64,000 nt of DNA from Amia ocellicauda (lineage: Eukaryota; Chordata; Actinopteri; Amiiformes; Amiidae): NCBI RefSeq assembly GCF_036373705.1, contig NW_027102661.1:496001-560000 (forward strand), written 5' to 3'. How positions within the stretch are numbered: the stretch's first letter is position 1; every line of letters begins with the position of its first letter. The position numbers were made by a program, and so were the translations under genes. Positions 44,917 through 56,200 of the stretch are shown here, one piece after another. The notes under the pieces were generated by a model that saw only the letters and a list, made by a program, of their open reading frames with translations, did not search any database and was not told the DNA's origin.

Positions 44917-45004
44917 TGACACCGCAACGTCTTGCTTCAAACGGTTACCGTTGAAGCCTGCTCGTAAAACGGGCTCACGCATTTCAGGTCGGCTAGACTG
45001 TGAG

Positions 45005-45703
45005 ATGGCGTCTGAAGTGCCGCGAAAGGATGCCATTTTCACAGACCTGTTTGGCATTGCTAAAGGGCACATCAGGACACTTTGGAAACTCTTTCAAAGG
45101 CAGGTCGCCCTGCGCTTTAAAAGGGATCCCAGCTGTGTTGGAGTGGAGCTTTTTGCTTTGGGAGAGAAGGAGGGTACGTTGGAACCTTTTGAGACGGTAA
45201 TTGAATACTCTTATGAGGACTGGTTGAAGGTGATGGCCTGGAGAGATCTGGGGCTTGTGGATAAGACTCTAGAAGGCTTGCAAGAGGGTCCAAGAGAATG
45301 CAAAATGGAGTCTCCGACTCAGGGTTTTGAAAGGTGTGAATGGGAAAGCTTGCAGAACTACGGTAGAGTGGTGAAGAGTCTATCTCAAACTACAGATCGT
45401 AAGGTTTTGTTTAGCAGTACCCTGATTACAAACCCTATTGAAGGGGGTGTGGAGGATCCAGAAAAACAGGTTACAGAAATTATGTTTGACGCCGTGGACT
45501 GGCCGTTCTTGAAAGAGGTCATAAACTGTATAAATGATGGTTTTGACATCTTGACCAAATGTTCGCAACTGGATTTGGTTAGAAGGAGAATATGCTGGAT
45601 TATGGATTATATATCCCCCTTGAATGACGACGACGATGATAAAACCGACGACGTGTGGGGTTTTGGAGGGGGGTCTGACGGCTCAGGGGCTACTCTCTTC
45701 TAA
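45005..45703 (+). CDS. orf A fused to host repeat, E4
   Basis: An ATG in host repeat DNA (45005) opens 36 codons that run without a break across the deletion joint into orf A and on to its native stop: 232 codons. The first ~41 native residues, with the basic cluster, are replaced. This copy shows the full C-terminal half: YEDWLKVMAW domain, FDILTKC, CWIMDYI and an acidic tract (NDDDDDKTDD) before a glycine/serine end. Whether the fused frame is ever transcribed is unknown, since the element promoter is gone. Confidence 0.5.
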   Translation: MASEVPRKDAIFTDLFGIAKGHIRTLWKLFQRQVALRFKRDPSCVGVELFALGEKEGTLEPFETVIEYSYEDWLKVMAWRDLGLVDKTLEGLQEGPRECKMESPTQGFERCEWESLQNYGRVVKSLSQTTDRKVLFSSTLITNPIEGGVEDPEKQVTEIMFDAVDWPFLKEVINCINDGFDILTKCSQLDLVRRRICWIMDYISPLNDDDDDKTDDVWGFGGGSDGSGATLF

Positions 45704-45718
45704 GAGGGCGGTGTGTCG

Positions 45719-45746
45719 TGACGTAGTGAAGAGATAGGATAAAAGG
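45719..45746 (+). promoter_or_regulatory. ATF-type site plus TATA-like box before orf B, E4
   Basis: TGACGTA 45719-45725 and GATAAAAGG 45738-45746, 36 bases before the ATG at 45782. Confidence 0.5.
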
Positions 45747-45781
45747 CGCAACAATTCATTCATGGTTTAAAATTAAAGAGA

Positions 45782-46630
45782 ATGTCTTACCCGAAAGCTG
45801 CGGACGTCGACAGGCTCTACAGGCCTCTTCAAACCCGGGATCACCCCTGGTTCTATTCCCCAGATTTTGTATACACTCTGGAACCCTCTGACTGCGGTTA
45901 CCCTCCAAGACCTCAGACCCCGGTCCCTCAGGACGAAACAACATGCGGTGCGATGGATGTCCAAATGAGTCTCGGGGATCCCCAGCCTCTGGAGCTCATG
46001 GAGGGCCTCGATTTTGCCGAACTGTCTACCGTCTGTGCGTCTCAGGAGGGGGTCAGTCCAATGGATGTAGAAACACCCCACAAACCACCAGGCGACCCAA
46101 TGAGCATCGGACTGTCCCAGGGGCGTGATGAAGACGCAGGATTTATGCCCGGGGTATGTGACCAAGTAAGCAGAGTGGTTAAAAGCACCCTGGTGTATAT
46201 TCTGAGTGCTCTCATCGACCGAGCTCTGAAAGAAGTCTGTCGGGGGTGTGAAGTGAATCACCCCAGTCAGTTGAGACACAGTTGTTTGTTTGAACCAGAC
46301 CGTTACTATTTCCTGTTCTATTTCAACGTGTTTTACAGAAGACTGAACAAACCGTGGCTGAAACCGGCACTAATCAAGGCGCTGTCTTACTCCCACATAC
46401 ATGTCACTGCGGGACAAGTCCAGAAAATCATAGATGAGATTTTGCTGGAGCTGAAAAAGGAGCCGTTTATAATAGAGAAACTTGGGCAGCTGGTCAATGA
46501 CCTGGATGAGCCGAGTAGAAAAACCGCTGGCAAGCTAAAAGCTTATTTCTTCCGTAAAGAAGTTAAAGCTGGGGGCAGCGACGAGGAATTCAACATCTAC
46601 GCCACTGATTCAGACTCTGACCTGAACTAA
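45782..46630 (+). CDS. orf B, E4 copy
   Basis: 282 aa, open. Gln for Arg in LSQGRDE and Val in QLVNDLD are shared with E5 only. Helical core and acidic tail kept. Confidence 0.72.
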   Translation: MSYPKAADVDRLYRPLQTRDHPWFYSPDFVYTLEPSDCGYPPRPQTPVPQDETTCGAMDVQMSLGDPQPLELMEGLDFAELSTVCASQEGVSPMDVETPHKPPGDPMSIGLSQGRDEDAGFMPGVCDQVSRVVKSTLVYILSALIDRALKEVCRGCEVNHPSQLRHSCLFEPDRYYFLFYFNVFYRRLNKPWLKPALIKALSYSHIHVTAGQVQKIIDEILLELKKEPFIIEKLGQLVNDLDEPSRKTAGKLKAYFFRKEVKAGGSDEEFNIYATDSDSDLN

Positions 46631-46642
46631 GGGACTTTGAAC

Positions 46643-47035
46643 ATGGGGAATGTTCTGGACTGCTTCTGCAACTGGTTCTGTCATCAACACTCTGCAGCTA
46701 ACCTGAGAGCGCTATTACACCATGTGCTTGACCGAAAAGTAGCCAACGCGAGCCTTTTCTCTACAGATTTAACCATCGATGAGGATCAACTTTCAAACCT
46801 GGAAAAGTGAATGGCTGCTGTAACAAAGACCGGGGGGTACGAACACTGGGATGAAGCGCTCAAGGGGGCCAAGAATGATATTAGGCCATTTCATCAACAT
46901 CTGTATGACCTTTTGCTGAGCATGTTTAATACACCTCTGTTTACTTTTAAAATAGGTCATATTGTTGTTTTATTTACATATGTAACTGAGGTGTGTGCCT
47001 ACAAGATAAAGAAACAGGTATATTTGTTGATATAG
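46643..47035 (+). pseudogene. Bcl-2-like small ORF, E4 copy with in-frame TGA
   Basis: As in E2: MGN/cysteine-rich first part, TGA at 46808-46810, then the BH1-like second part from an ATG at 46811. In this copy, as in E3, the helix reads LLLSMFNTPLF. Confidence 0.45.
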
Positions 47036-47146
47036 ATCAAGTAACCAATCATCTGATTTCTTTTTGTCTGGACCGTAGAAAAAATTGTTGTGTATGTTAT
47101 ACTTTTCTCAAATGTCTAAAAAGGGGTATCTGCTCTCCTGAAGTTG

Positions 47147-47168
47147 AATAAAAAACCTTGTATAAAAA
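47147..47168 (+). promoter_or_regulatory. poly(A) signal and integrase TATA box, E4
   Basis: AATAAA 47147-47152 and TATAAAAA 47161-47168, 40 bases before the ATG at 47208. Confidence 0.6.
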
Positions 47169-47207
47169 CTTTGCGCATAGTGTGGGTCTGTTTGGTTATT
47201 TGACAGA

Positions 47208-48184
47208 ATGACTCGGCAAGCTCCCCAAATGCAGGAACTATACTACAACCCAGCCAAGATTGGGGGTTTGGCGGGTAAGAAGGGTTTTCAAAGAGGACTC
47301 GCTGAGGCCGGAGTGAAGGTTAATGATGTGGTTGTTTCAGAATGGTTACGGGAACAAGACGCCTATACCTTACATAAACCTCTCAGGATTAACTTTAAAA
47401 GAAACCGCGTATATGCAACTGACATAGACTCACAATGGCAAATGGATCTAGTCGATATGTCAAATTTATCAAAACATAACAATGGTCACAAATTGATGTT
47501 GATGTGTATCGATGTGTTATCAAAATATGCCTGGGCTCGCATTCTACATAAAAAAACAGGTCGGGCGGTGACAAGGGCCTTTGAGGATATATTGTCCCAG
47601 GGTCGATGTCCTAAAAAACTGCAGACTGATAAAGGAAAAGAGTTTCTCAACAGAGAATTTCAGAATCTACTGAAGAGACACAAAATACATCATTTCACCA
47701 CCGGTAATGAGCTTAAGGCATTGGTAGTGGAGAGGTTTAACCGCACCATGAAGACCAAAATCTGGAGATATTTTACAGCGGTCAACACGTTCAAGTATTT
47801 TGATAAAGTTCAGGATTTTATCGATGCTTACAACCAAGGGTATCACACCAGTATTAAAATGAAGCCTATAGATGTTGATCAAAGTAATTCTTTTAAGGTC
47901 TATAAAGAATTATACGGACCATTTATTAAGAAGGGAAAAACTACTTATAAGTTCAACATCGGTGATGTGGTTCGCGTTTCAAAGCTAAGGAGTTCTTTTG
48001 CCAAAGGTTAGCCGAGTTACAAAAAATGATTGTGGGTAAAGACAGTGTATACAGAGTTGAAAAGATATTAGCTGAAAAAACCCAGAACCGGAAAAAATAC
48101 GTGTTGGTGAAATGGCTTGGATGGCCTGAAAAGTTCAATAGTTGGGTCCCGGAACAACAGGTTTGCGATATTCAATCCTTATAA
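47208..48184 (+). pseudogene. DDE integrase, E4 copy (115-bp deletion)
   Basis: The catalytic core is open with both Asp and the Glu (VVERFNRT), but 115 bp between core and chromodomain are missing at about 48009, creating TAG at the joint. The chromodomain follows out of frame to 48184. Confidence 0.88.
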
Positions 48185-48188
48185 CAAC

Positions 48189-48959
48189 ATGCCCGTGGGT
48201 GTGTTGGGGGCATTACTTTCGGTACTCAAGATGGAATCAGGAGGCTTCTACATGACTCTACCCAGTAACGCCTCTCTCGATATATACCCTAAAAATGAAA
48301 TATCCAGTTACACGGTACAATTTGGAAAATCTATAGATCTAAGGGGGTCGTGGGAAGTGGGGTTGGCGGAAATACAGTATCCTTACACTTGGGCTGTTTT
48401 ACAAGATAAGGATGCCACCTTCGCCATTTTTGATGATGTTAAAATCAATGGATATTCACGATACAAGGAGGTTATTATGACAATGTGGATAAAATATTAG
48501 ATGAGATGCATAAACAGTTCTCAGAAGGCACCCCCAACATCAAGCTATATTACAACACTATTAAAAACAGAGTGTACAAGGTGTCAAAACCAGGTATTAG
48601 CATTCAAACCAGCGGCCAACTGGGGCGTATATTTGGGTTCTATTCTGACACAGAGAGCAGGTTCTCAGAAGTGGTGGGGCGGCTTTTACACTCTTTATGT
48701 GTATACGGATATCATAACCCACCAGAGGGTCGGGGATAGTTATGTCCCCCTTTTGAGAAATGTACTTATTAAAGGTAAAAGCAATGACATGGTCACAATT
48801 ACTTATGACAAACCACACTACGTACCAGTCTCAAAGACCCAATTTGACAACATCACGATCGAAGTAAAATCGGATCAGAATATCAACGTACCCTTCCGCT
48901 TCGGTAAAGTTAATGTCAAACTACATTTTCGACCCCTGAAACAGTGTGTACATTATTAA
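48189..48959 (+). pseudogene. penton-like minor capsid protein, E4 copy
   Basis: Same two frame changes as E3 (4-base loss near 48443 and the break near 48665 shared by all), so the middle third is out of phase. Confidence 0.66.
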
Positions 48960-48960
48960 A

Positions 48961-49448
48961 ATGGCTACCTCGAGGGGTTATGTAGATCCTAGCGCCTATG
49001 TGGATTATTACAAGATGCAAGATGGAACGGCTTGCCCGGTTTTGTAGGAGCCCCCACAATGTATGGCGCCGGTCTAGGAGGACTCTTTCGTGGTCTCTTT
49101 AGAATGGCCGTACCCCTGCTTAAGAGAGGCTTTGCTATAGCCAGACCCCACTTGAAATCAGCGGCTAAAAATATTGTTAGTGACGTGTTCACCAATGTTA
49201 TGAACCGGGCAGCTAGCCATGAGCATCAGGAGGGTTCGGGTCTCATGGTAATGGCGAGGAGGGGGGGTAAAAGAAGAAACAGCATGTGTCCACCAGGGCG
49301 ACGAAGATCCGTGGCTAACAAAAAACGAAGAATCTCTCATTCTCCAACATATCGTGGAAACACTCGGAGAAGGAAGCAGCACAAGAAAAAACCTGCAAAA
49401 AGAAAGTCTAAAAGAAAGAAAAATAGAGCCTCAGGATACATCTTTTAA
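48961..49448 (+). pseudogene. glycine-rich/basic core-type protein, E4 copy
   Basis: Shares with E2 the shift after codon 19. From about 49035 the frame is open to the stop at 49446-49448 and shows the full basic tail (KKRRISHSP, RRRKQHKKKPAKRKSKRKK), rich enough in Lys/Arg to bind DNA. This supports a core-protein role, like adenovirus pX or pVII. Confidence 0.58.
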
Positions 49449-49450
49449 AC

Positions 49451-50758
49451 ATGTCTTTTGTCCACAGTCTATCGGAAGAATGCGTCAAATCAGAACTGGA
49501 TCTGTTTACAGTTCCATACACTCAAACGAGTATAGATAAGATCATATATGTAGAGATTCCCCCTCTTTCTGCAATTTCAGACACGGCCCCTCTGGAGTTT
49601 TTTATGGCTGGCAATGGCGAGGATTATATTGATTTGAATAACACATTTATTTTAATGAACTGTAAAGTGACTGATGAGGATGGCGATGCAATCGAGAAGA
49701 CGACCAACGCTGGGGTCATCAATTACCCGGTGGCCACCATGTTTTCACAGGTGGATGTGACCCTGGGAGATCGGCTCATTAGTCAAAGCAGCAATACTTA
49801 CCCCTATAGAGCCATGATGGAGTGTATCCTTAATTATAGTGAGGAGACCCTGAGCAAACAGTTCAGCCCCGGCCTTTTCTTCAAAGACATCCCAGAAGCT
49901 ATGGACGACAAGGATCCAGAGGGACTCAATAAGGGTTTGCAAAAAAGAACGGCCTCTTCAACAGAAGGGAGGACCTTTGAGCTAATGGGGCATATCCATG
50001 CAGACATATTTTTCCAAGAAAAACTCATGCTCAACGGGGTAGACATTAAAATTAAAATGATCCGTAGTAAAAGTGCTTTTTGTCTGATGTCCCCTGATAC
50101 TGAAAAATATAAACTGACCATATTATCGGCCTCGCTGTTTGTGAAAAAAGTGTCCGTCTCCCCGGCGGTTAAACTAGGACACGCGCAGGCGTTAATGACG
50201 GCAAACGCCAAGTACCCGATCGAAAGAGTCTATATGAAAGTCCACAGTATCCCCGCAGGGACACGGGTGATGAACCAGGAAAATCTGTTTCTAGGACAGC
50301 TCCCAAAACAGGTTATTATAGGTCTCGAAGATAATGATGCATTTACCGGGGTTTACAACAAGAACCCCTTTAACTTTAAACATTATAACGCGGAATTTAT
50401 AGCGTTGTACGTCGATGGTGTGCAGGTTCCATCCAGACCTTTTCAACCTGACTTTGAAAACGGCAATGCGGTTCGTGAATATGACAGTCTAGTACTGGCT
50501 ACGGGTCGCCATCTCAAGGATCAAACTCTGCTGATCGATCGCCGGGAATACTGCAGCGGTTACACCCTGTACGGTTTCAACCTGACCCCTGACGAAGAGT
50601 GTGGACAACATTTTTCACTGATGAAGACGGGCAATATGCGTTTGGAGATGCGTTTCAAGCAGCCTCTACCACGCACTGTAAATATGGTCGTGTATGCTGT
50701 GTTTGACAACATTATTGAGGTGAATCAGAGGAGAAACGTTCTGTATGATTATTATTAA
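49451..50758 (+). CDS. major capsid protein, double jelly-roll (intact)
   Basis: 435 aa, the one unbroken capsid gene. Forms the hexon-like trimers of the virion in Polintons/adintoviruses (family knowledge). Recognisable blocks: LEFFMAGNGEDYIDL near residue 50, NYPVATMFSQVDV with DRLISQSSNTYPYRA (first jelly roll), and FNFKHYNAEFIALYVDG with PFQPDFENG (second). Starts at an ATG three bases after the stop of the core-type gene and ends LYDYY just before the protease ATG, so the structural genes form one tight cluster. No lesion seen. Confidence 0.9.
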   Translation: MSFVHSLSEECVKSELDLFTVPYTQTSIDKIIYVEIPPLSAISDTAPLEFFMAGNGEDYIDLNNTFILMNCKVTDEDGDAIEKTTNAGVINYPVATMFSQVDVTLGDRLISQSSNTYPYRAMMECILNYSEETLSKQFSPGLFFKDIPEAMDDKDPEGLNKGLQKRTASSTEGRTFELMGHIHADIFFQEKLMLNGVDIKIKMIRSKSAFCLMSPDTEKYKLTILSASLFVKKVSVSPAVKLGHAQALMTANAKYPIERVYMKVHSIPAGTRVMNQENLFLGQLPKQVIIGLEDNDAFTGVYNKNPFNFKHYNAEFIALYVDGVQVPSRPFQPDFENGNAVREYDSLVLATGRHLKDQTLLIDRREYCSGYTLYGFNLTPDEECGQHFSLMKTGNMRLEMRFKQPLPRTVNMVVYAVFDNIIEVNQRRNVLYDYY

Positions 50759-50759
50759 A

Positions 50760-51317
50760 ATGAACACCAGAGAGCTCAACCACATCATGAATGCCCTGGC
50801 CGGCTCACGGAAACTGTTTCAAGGAGTCTACGCCTGCGATCAGCTGCCTAAATTTAAGATCAAGAATTTACCTGCAATGTACATAATCAACACACACCCT
50901 AAAAATATGCCCGGAGAACATTGGCTGGCTATTTATCTAAGGGAGGACCACCGTGGTGAATTTTTTGATTCCTATGCAAACCCCCCGGATTTCAGACCTT
51001 TCCCTCGGAAGATAAATAACTTTCTGCTCAACAACTGTCAAGAAACCATTTACAGCGGTCGTCAAGTACAAAGTCTTCAGACCTTCACTTGTGGTCAACA
51101 CTGTGTGTTTTTCTTATATCATAGATCTAAAGGAAGGTCATACCCCGATATTATGGCCTTGTACAGTGAGGATTTAGGCCAAAATGATAAAAAAGTGGCA
51201 GAGTTTGTCAGGACACTGTGGACCCCCCCTTATAACACAATGACTTACGACCCTAGCCAGCCATGTATACAGATGGGGTGTTCTTGTGAGGATTTTAAAA
51301 GATGTCATGCGTGTTAA
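50760..51317 (+). CDS. adenain-like cysteine protease, E4 copy
   Basis: 185 aa, open, catalytic His54, Asp70, Gln104, Cys111. Consensus-like form, without the private changes of the other copies. Confidence 0.9.
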   Translation: MNTRELNHIMNALAGSRKLFQGVYACDQLPKFKIKNLPAMYIINTHPKNMPGEHWLAIYLREDHRGEFFDSYANPPDFRPFPRKINNFLLNNCQETIYSGRQVQSLQTFTCGQHCVFFLYHRSKGRSYPDIMALYSEDLGQNDKKVAEFVRTLWTPPYNTMTYDPSQPCIQMGCSCEDFKRCHAC

Positions 51318-51493
51318 GGTGAAAAAATAATGAAAACAGCCTTTGAATCATTAGTTTTGTTTTTATTCAACACAATTCTTATACAAAGCAGGGGTTATGG
51401 TATAAATAAATGTACAACATTTGAAAAAAAAAAAAAAAAAAAAAATTGTTTATCGGGTCATTATTTACAGGGGAGACAAATAAAAACATGATA
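51318..51493. terminator. convergent 3' ends with crossing poly(A) signals, E4
   Basis: AATAAA on plus at about 51404-51409, the reversed signal at about 51362-51367, and an A-run of about 21 (51425-51445). Confidence 0.5.
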
Positions 51494-52237
51494 TTAATAA
51501 GCTTCCCAACGATGGATAGATCCTGAGGATGGTCGCTCAGCACGGTCAGAGTAATGAGATATCGGAGTCAGATCAGGCTCCACCTCTTTACACAGACGGA
51601 TTTTTTGTAGCGTTTCCTGGTTAGGAACTGTTGATTGGGGCATGTTCAGACAGGCCATCGCCTGTAGGTAAGCATTCCAGCCTACAGGTCGGCGACTATC
51701 GGGTACCTTATTAGTGCTAGTGACACTCTTCAACAAATCAAACATGTGTGAACCTTTGATCAGTTGTCCTTTAAAAACAAATTCACCCTGTTCATTCCAA
51801 GCAGTTACCCGCGGTTTCTGAACCATTTTGTGCAGGATATATTGTGCATGTCTTTTGCTTCTGGCCGGCATGTTTCTCAAAACATCCGTTACAACATCTC
51901 CCTCTGAACTCTCAACAGGTTCGGTCACCGCAACATCTTTATCAACCGTACCCCCCGCATCAGCCCCAGAACCATTTTCTTGACAGGCCATGGTTTAAGT
52001 TAAAATGTATTGATCTTTTTCACCCTGTCTAACCAGACGGAGGTAGCGCTGTAACGTGTTGGTATACAACTGGGCTTTGGAATACTGATTTAAATCGGCC
52101 CTGGCCTGTATAGCTTTCATTTCAGAGTCCAAGTTGTTTTCGGCCGTTTGTCTAATGGGCTCTGGCCCGACAACATTTTTTCTCAGTTTCTCAAGCTGCT
52201 CCTGAGGGATCAAAAACATTTTCTGAGCATATTCCAT
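51494..52237 (-). pseudogene. ~247-aa conserved Polinton protein, E4 copy (one stop)
   Basis: In frame over 744 bases with the same Leu-to-TAA change as E3 (51995-51997), so E3 and E4 inherited it together. Confidence 0.72.
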
Positions 52238-52239
52238 TA

Positions 52240-52575
52240 TTAACCCACTCTGGAAGCTAGAAGACTGGTTAGGAAAGGCACGGCTATGCTCAACAGCGGT
52301 CCTATAAAACCCCCGGTTTGATTAATCTTCTTTCTTTTTCTTTTAATAGAATACTTCTTATTAGCGATGATCTTGATAACCGCTTTTTGTTTTTTGAGTT
52401 TAGAATGTTGAGAAGGGGTTAGGGGTATATTACCGCGTAAGATGTTAAAAGCTATTTCACACAGGGTCTCGATCAAATCCGAGGGGGCCCCTGCCAGCAC
52501 AGCTTTCCTATGGCGCGGGCTCCCCTCAAATAACATTTGCAAAAGTGGCAGATTTCTTTTAATCCGAACAGACAT
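52240..52575 (-). CDS. 111-aa basic protein with hydrophobic C-terminus, E4 copy
   Basis: Open. Basic block at residues 78-86, then TGGF and a hydrophobic tail. Confidence 0.7.
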   Translation of the reverse strand: MSVRIKRNLPLLQMLFEGSPRHRKAVLAGAPSDLIETLCEIAFNILRGNIPLTPSQHSKLKKQKAVIKIIANKKYSIKRKRKKINQTGGFIGPLLSIAVPFLTSLLASRVG

Positions 52576-52581
52576 TCTTAT

Positions 52582-53253
52582 TTATTTCCTTTTCTTTAGC
52601 ACATACACTGCCGGCCAATCGGGTGGGCACAAACCTGTTCTGAGGCGAAAGTCTTCTGGGGTTTGTGCTTTTAAGTCCGCAATCAAGTACCCGTAGGGTT
52701 TTTTGGTGGCATCTTTAAATGCCTCCAAAAAGAACTTGGTCTGGTTAGGGTATATTTGACGAGCCAAGACGGTGACCTGTAGTTTATCTCTGGGGTTTTT
52801 AAAAAGAATTATATAATTGGCATTTAAATTAATAGTGTGGCTTTTTTTACCTTGAAAAAATAGATTTTGAACTAAATAAATAATACTTAAATTCCTATGA
52901 TGAGTGTACTTTGTGAAAGCTTTTTCCACTTCACTGTTGTCACCGGCCTGCTCCATCAGGTCATCAAGGATCACTAGATTAGTTTGACCGGGCGGGAACA
53001 AGTCATCGTCACACAACGAGGCGGGGAGACCTTGCACAAATTTCAGATTATTTTTTTTCGAAGCCAAATCATCGTAGAGAGGTTGCCAGCAAGAGTAACA
53101 CCACACTATGTTGTCAAGAGCTTGGGACACGGTTGCGTCCACATCTTCTATGATGTTCTTTATAAGATAGCTCTTCCCCGAATTGGAGGGACCGGCTATA
53201 ATACAGGAGAAAGGGTGTTGAAGTCTGTTATCAAAACCACCGCTAATATCCAT
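52582..53253 (-). CDS. packaging ATPase, E4 copy
   Basis: 223 aa, open; same as E3 at protein level. Overlaps the polymerase 3' end by 11 bases. Confidence 0.88.
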   Translation of the reverse strand: MDISGGFDNRLQHPFSCIIAGPSNSGKSYLIKNIIEDVDATVSQALDNIVWCYSCWQPLYDDLASKKNNLKFVQGLPASLCDDDLFPPGQTNLVILDDLMEQAGDNSEVEKAFTKYTHHRNLSIIYLVQNLFFQGKKSHTINLNANYIILFKNPRDKLQVTVLARQIYPNQTKFFLEAFKDATKKPYGYLIADLKAQTPEDFRLRTGLCPPDWPAVYVLKKRK

Positions 53254-56200
53254 AAGGCAGAGTGGTATAATCAGTCTTCAACACTCTTTTATTGTACACC
53301 ACCCTGAATCGTTTGTTTAGTGATCTATTTTCCAACGTGTACCCCTTTTTATTGCGATAGATCTGATTTCCGGCTGTAATAATCTCACGAGGAGGCGCGT
53401 CTTTCTCGGTTACAAAACTTTCTACCAGGGTCGTCAGAGACTTGATGTTAATGAGCTTGTTGTTACAATGGTTCAGAGTGAAACCCTTAACTTTCATACA
53501 GGTCTTACCCGCAGCCGTTCTGTATGCGTAAGTCTTAGGACCCCCTGAAACAAACTCCACTATGTGGTCCTGAGGATCTAGTTCGCTCGTTAACTCCCCA
53601 AGGTAGTCCCCGAGGGGAGGGACCCAATCCCCTGGCCTGGTGACAAAGATTACAGAGTCAGTATCATGATAGAGCGTGCGTTCCTGCAACTGATCCATTA
53701 AGTTGTACAGTTCAAGCCGGGCGTAAGCCGTGGTAAAAAACGCTATGAAAACATTAACGTTCCCCTGTTTGGTGGGGAAATCTTTAGGGGCCCTCCACTG
53801 GACCTGTGCCACGTGGTCATTTAAGAATTGAAAGTGTGATACTGCATGTTGTTTGGAAAACATAAAATCAATAAACTGTTCAGGGGTTTTAATCAAGGTT
53901 GTGTTTAGACGGTAATTTCTTTCCCCAAACTTACCCCACAGACTGTTTAAAATCAGTTTGGACATTTGTCTCTTGGCGGGGTTGACAGTTATGTTCCCCG
54001 GCTCTAGACGGATCCCTTCCTTTTCAAAATATTGCTGAACGTATCGCTCTTTGGCCGCGGAGTCAACACACCATGAGGGATAGCCCGATGCCTCCTGTTT
54101 CCCTTTCAGATGGGTCATAATGTAATCAGCAAAAAGAGTATCAGATTTTTCAGAAAAATGCCAAACCTCATTCACCTTACCGACTCTGTAACCTTTCTCC
54201 ACCGCCTTGTCAAGCTCAATGCTACACCAGACACCCGTCAGCGCTCTCTCTTCATCACTGTGCAGACAAGAGGTAGTTTGATTTTCAGTTTCCACACACG
54301 TTCTACACAGAGGGAACATCAATTTTCCCGAACACCTGTAAGGCAACACGGGTAAGAACAGCTCGCGAGGAGGGTACATGGTGACTTTGATCAAACCAAA
54401 GTAATGTCCGATTTCGAGAAAGTCACGATAAACAATGGTTGGACGCCCCACCGGGTACATTTTGGTCTTGTTGACATAAGGGTACAGACTGGTGAAATCA
54501 TAGTAATCTACTCTCTCACCCTCCTTTACCTCATAATGTAAACAGAGGGCGTTGGTACGACCCCCAAATAACGCATCCCGGGGCTCTAGACGTTCAGGAA
54601 AGTCCAAGGTTTCCATAAACCGTTGTACCCCCGCTTCCTGTTCCTTCAGGGTCGTCCACTCGTGTTTCCAAATCACCAGCACGTTCAAACCATAGGTGTT
54701 TTTTAAAGTTTCAATTCGTTCCTGGAAATCATAGTACATATCACCGCAGAGTTTTTGTGTTACGGGGTTAAAGGTGTTTGGGTCGAAGCACTGAGGACAG
54801 CCATGGTAAATACAACCTGCAAACTCATAAGCGGTATGCCGCCCGGACACGTCGCTAAAACCGTCTAAGTCATAAGGCCCCATTTTGACTTCCCCTTGAT
54901 TTAAAGCATGTCTGATGAAGATGTTATCCCGGGCACTCAGGTATTCCAGCCACTGTATGGAGACAGTCGAAAAGTTCTTTTGTCTAGCACGATAGTTGTC
55001 AGAAGTGGTGACCGCTATAGTGTTTTTCTGCAAGAAATTGGACCGATACATTTTCATGCAGAGAGACGCTATGGTCACACTTTGCAAAGGGTCGAGACCT
55101 GATGTGTTGATAACCTCGGCGCGGAAACGCACACAGGCTTCTTTAAGGATCACCACATCATTTTTACAATAAGCGGCCATCTCTTCTCGGAAATCAAAAA
55201 CACCTCCCTTAACCGTATTGTACCATTTAAAGAATTCCTCCCTCTCATGAGACATCATAGTATCAACCCCATAATAAGAGGCGGGCGGGTAGGACCCTCG
55301 ATAATTTTGAGTGTCCTTAGTATTAAAAAAATGGCAGAACCAACCTTTCTTCTGAGCCTCAAAACCCAGAGCCTTAGGCAAAGCGCTCAATTTCATGGGG
55401 AGGAAATTTAACGAGTCTATGTAACGTTAGTTGAAAGCTTCGTCGGTGAAACACATGATCTTGCTACCCTGAGCTATTATTTTTGGGGTCACCCCATTTT
55501 CCACCAGATACTTCATCAAAATGTAAGAATCATAACCCTTAGCATTGTGGGCAATAAATGTGTAATTGAGGTATTTTGGACCGCGATACCGCGTAAAGAA
55601 ATCCCTGACACAACTCTCACCGCTAGCTGACCACTCACGATCCAACATGTCAATACAGTGTATATAATTAGCAACGTGGACCCCGTTTTCTTGCCGGCAT
55701 TCAAAAGCAAAAAAGACATACCGGTTGTGCGGCGGCTCCTTTTTAACCGGCTGAATAAAGCACTGGTGTTCGGACCCCGGGGTTAAATCAGCATTACAGA
55801 TCCTGCATCTCGGCTCCAGACATTTGTGTGGTTTAACCTCATGAAAACGGTACTGGAGGCAACACTGCGGGCAATATTTAGTTTGATCACAATAACTCCG
55901 TTTTTTAACCCCCTCAGCAGCGGCCCTCTGTACCTTATGCTCGGAAAAACAGAACGCTGAGAGACAAATCCTTAAGCAATCTTTACATCGGATGGTAGGG
56001 GCCAAACCCTTACGACATTGCGGATTGAAACAGACGTTACAGTAACCGTCACAGCGGTGCTTAAGCTTATCATTGAAGGCCTTATAACACCAATGACAAA
56101 CATACGAACAACCCAAAAAAGCCGTCAAACTCTTTATTCCAAAGTAATGACTATCACTTAGGAAGAGAAACAGTGTCTGTGTAAGGGTTTCAGGATGTAT

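Larger units (their letters stand above)
43964..45112. repeat. host tandem repeat block 3
   Basis: Begins with the right half of the empty site and carries tRNA-Val(CAC) and tRNA-Val(AAC), with a microsatellite at 44619-44679. It ends abruptly inside the segment CCCTGCGCT, where E4 begins without a terminal repeat or target duplication. Confidence 0.8.
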
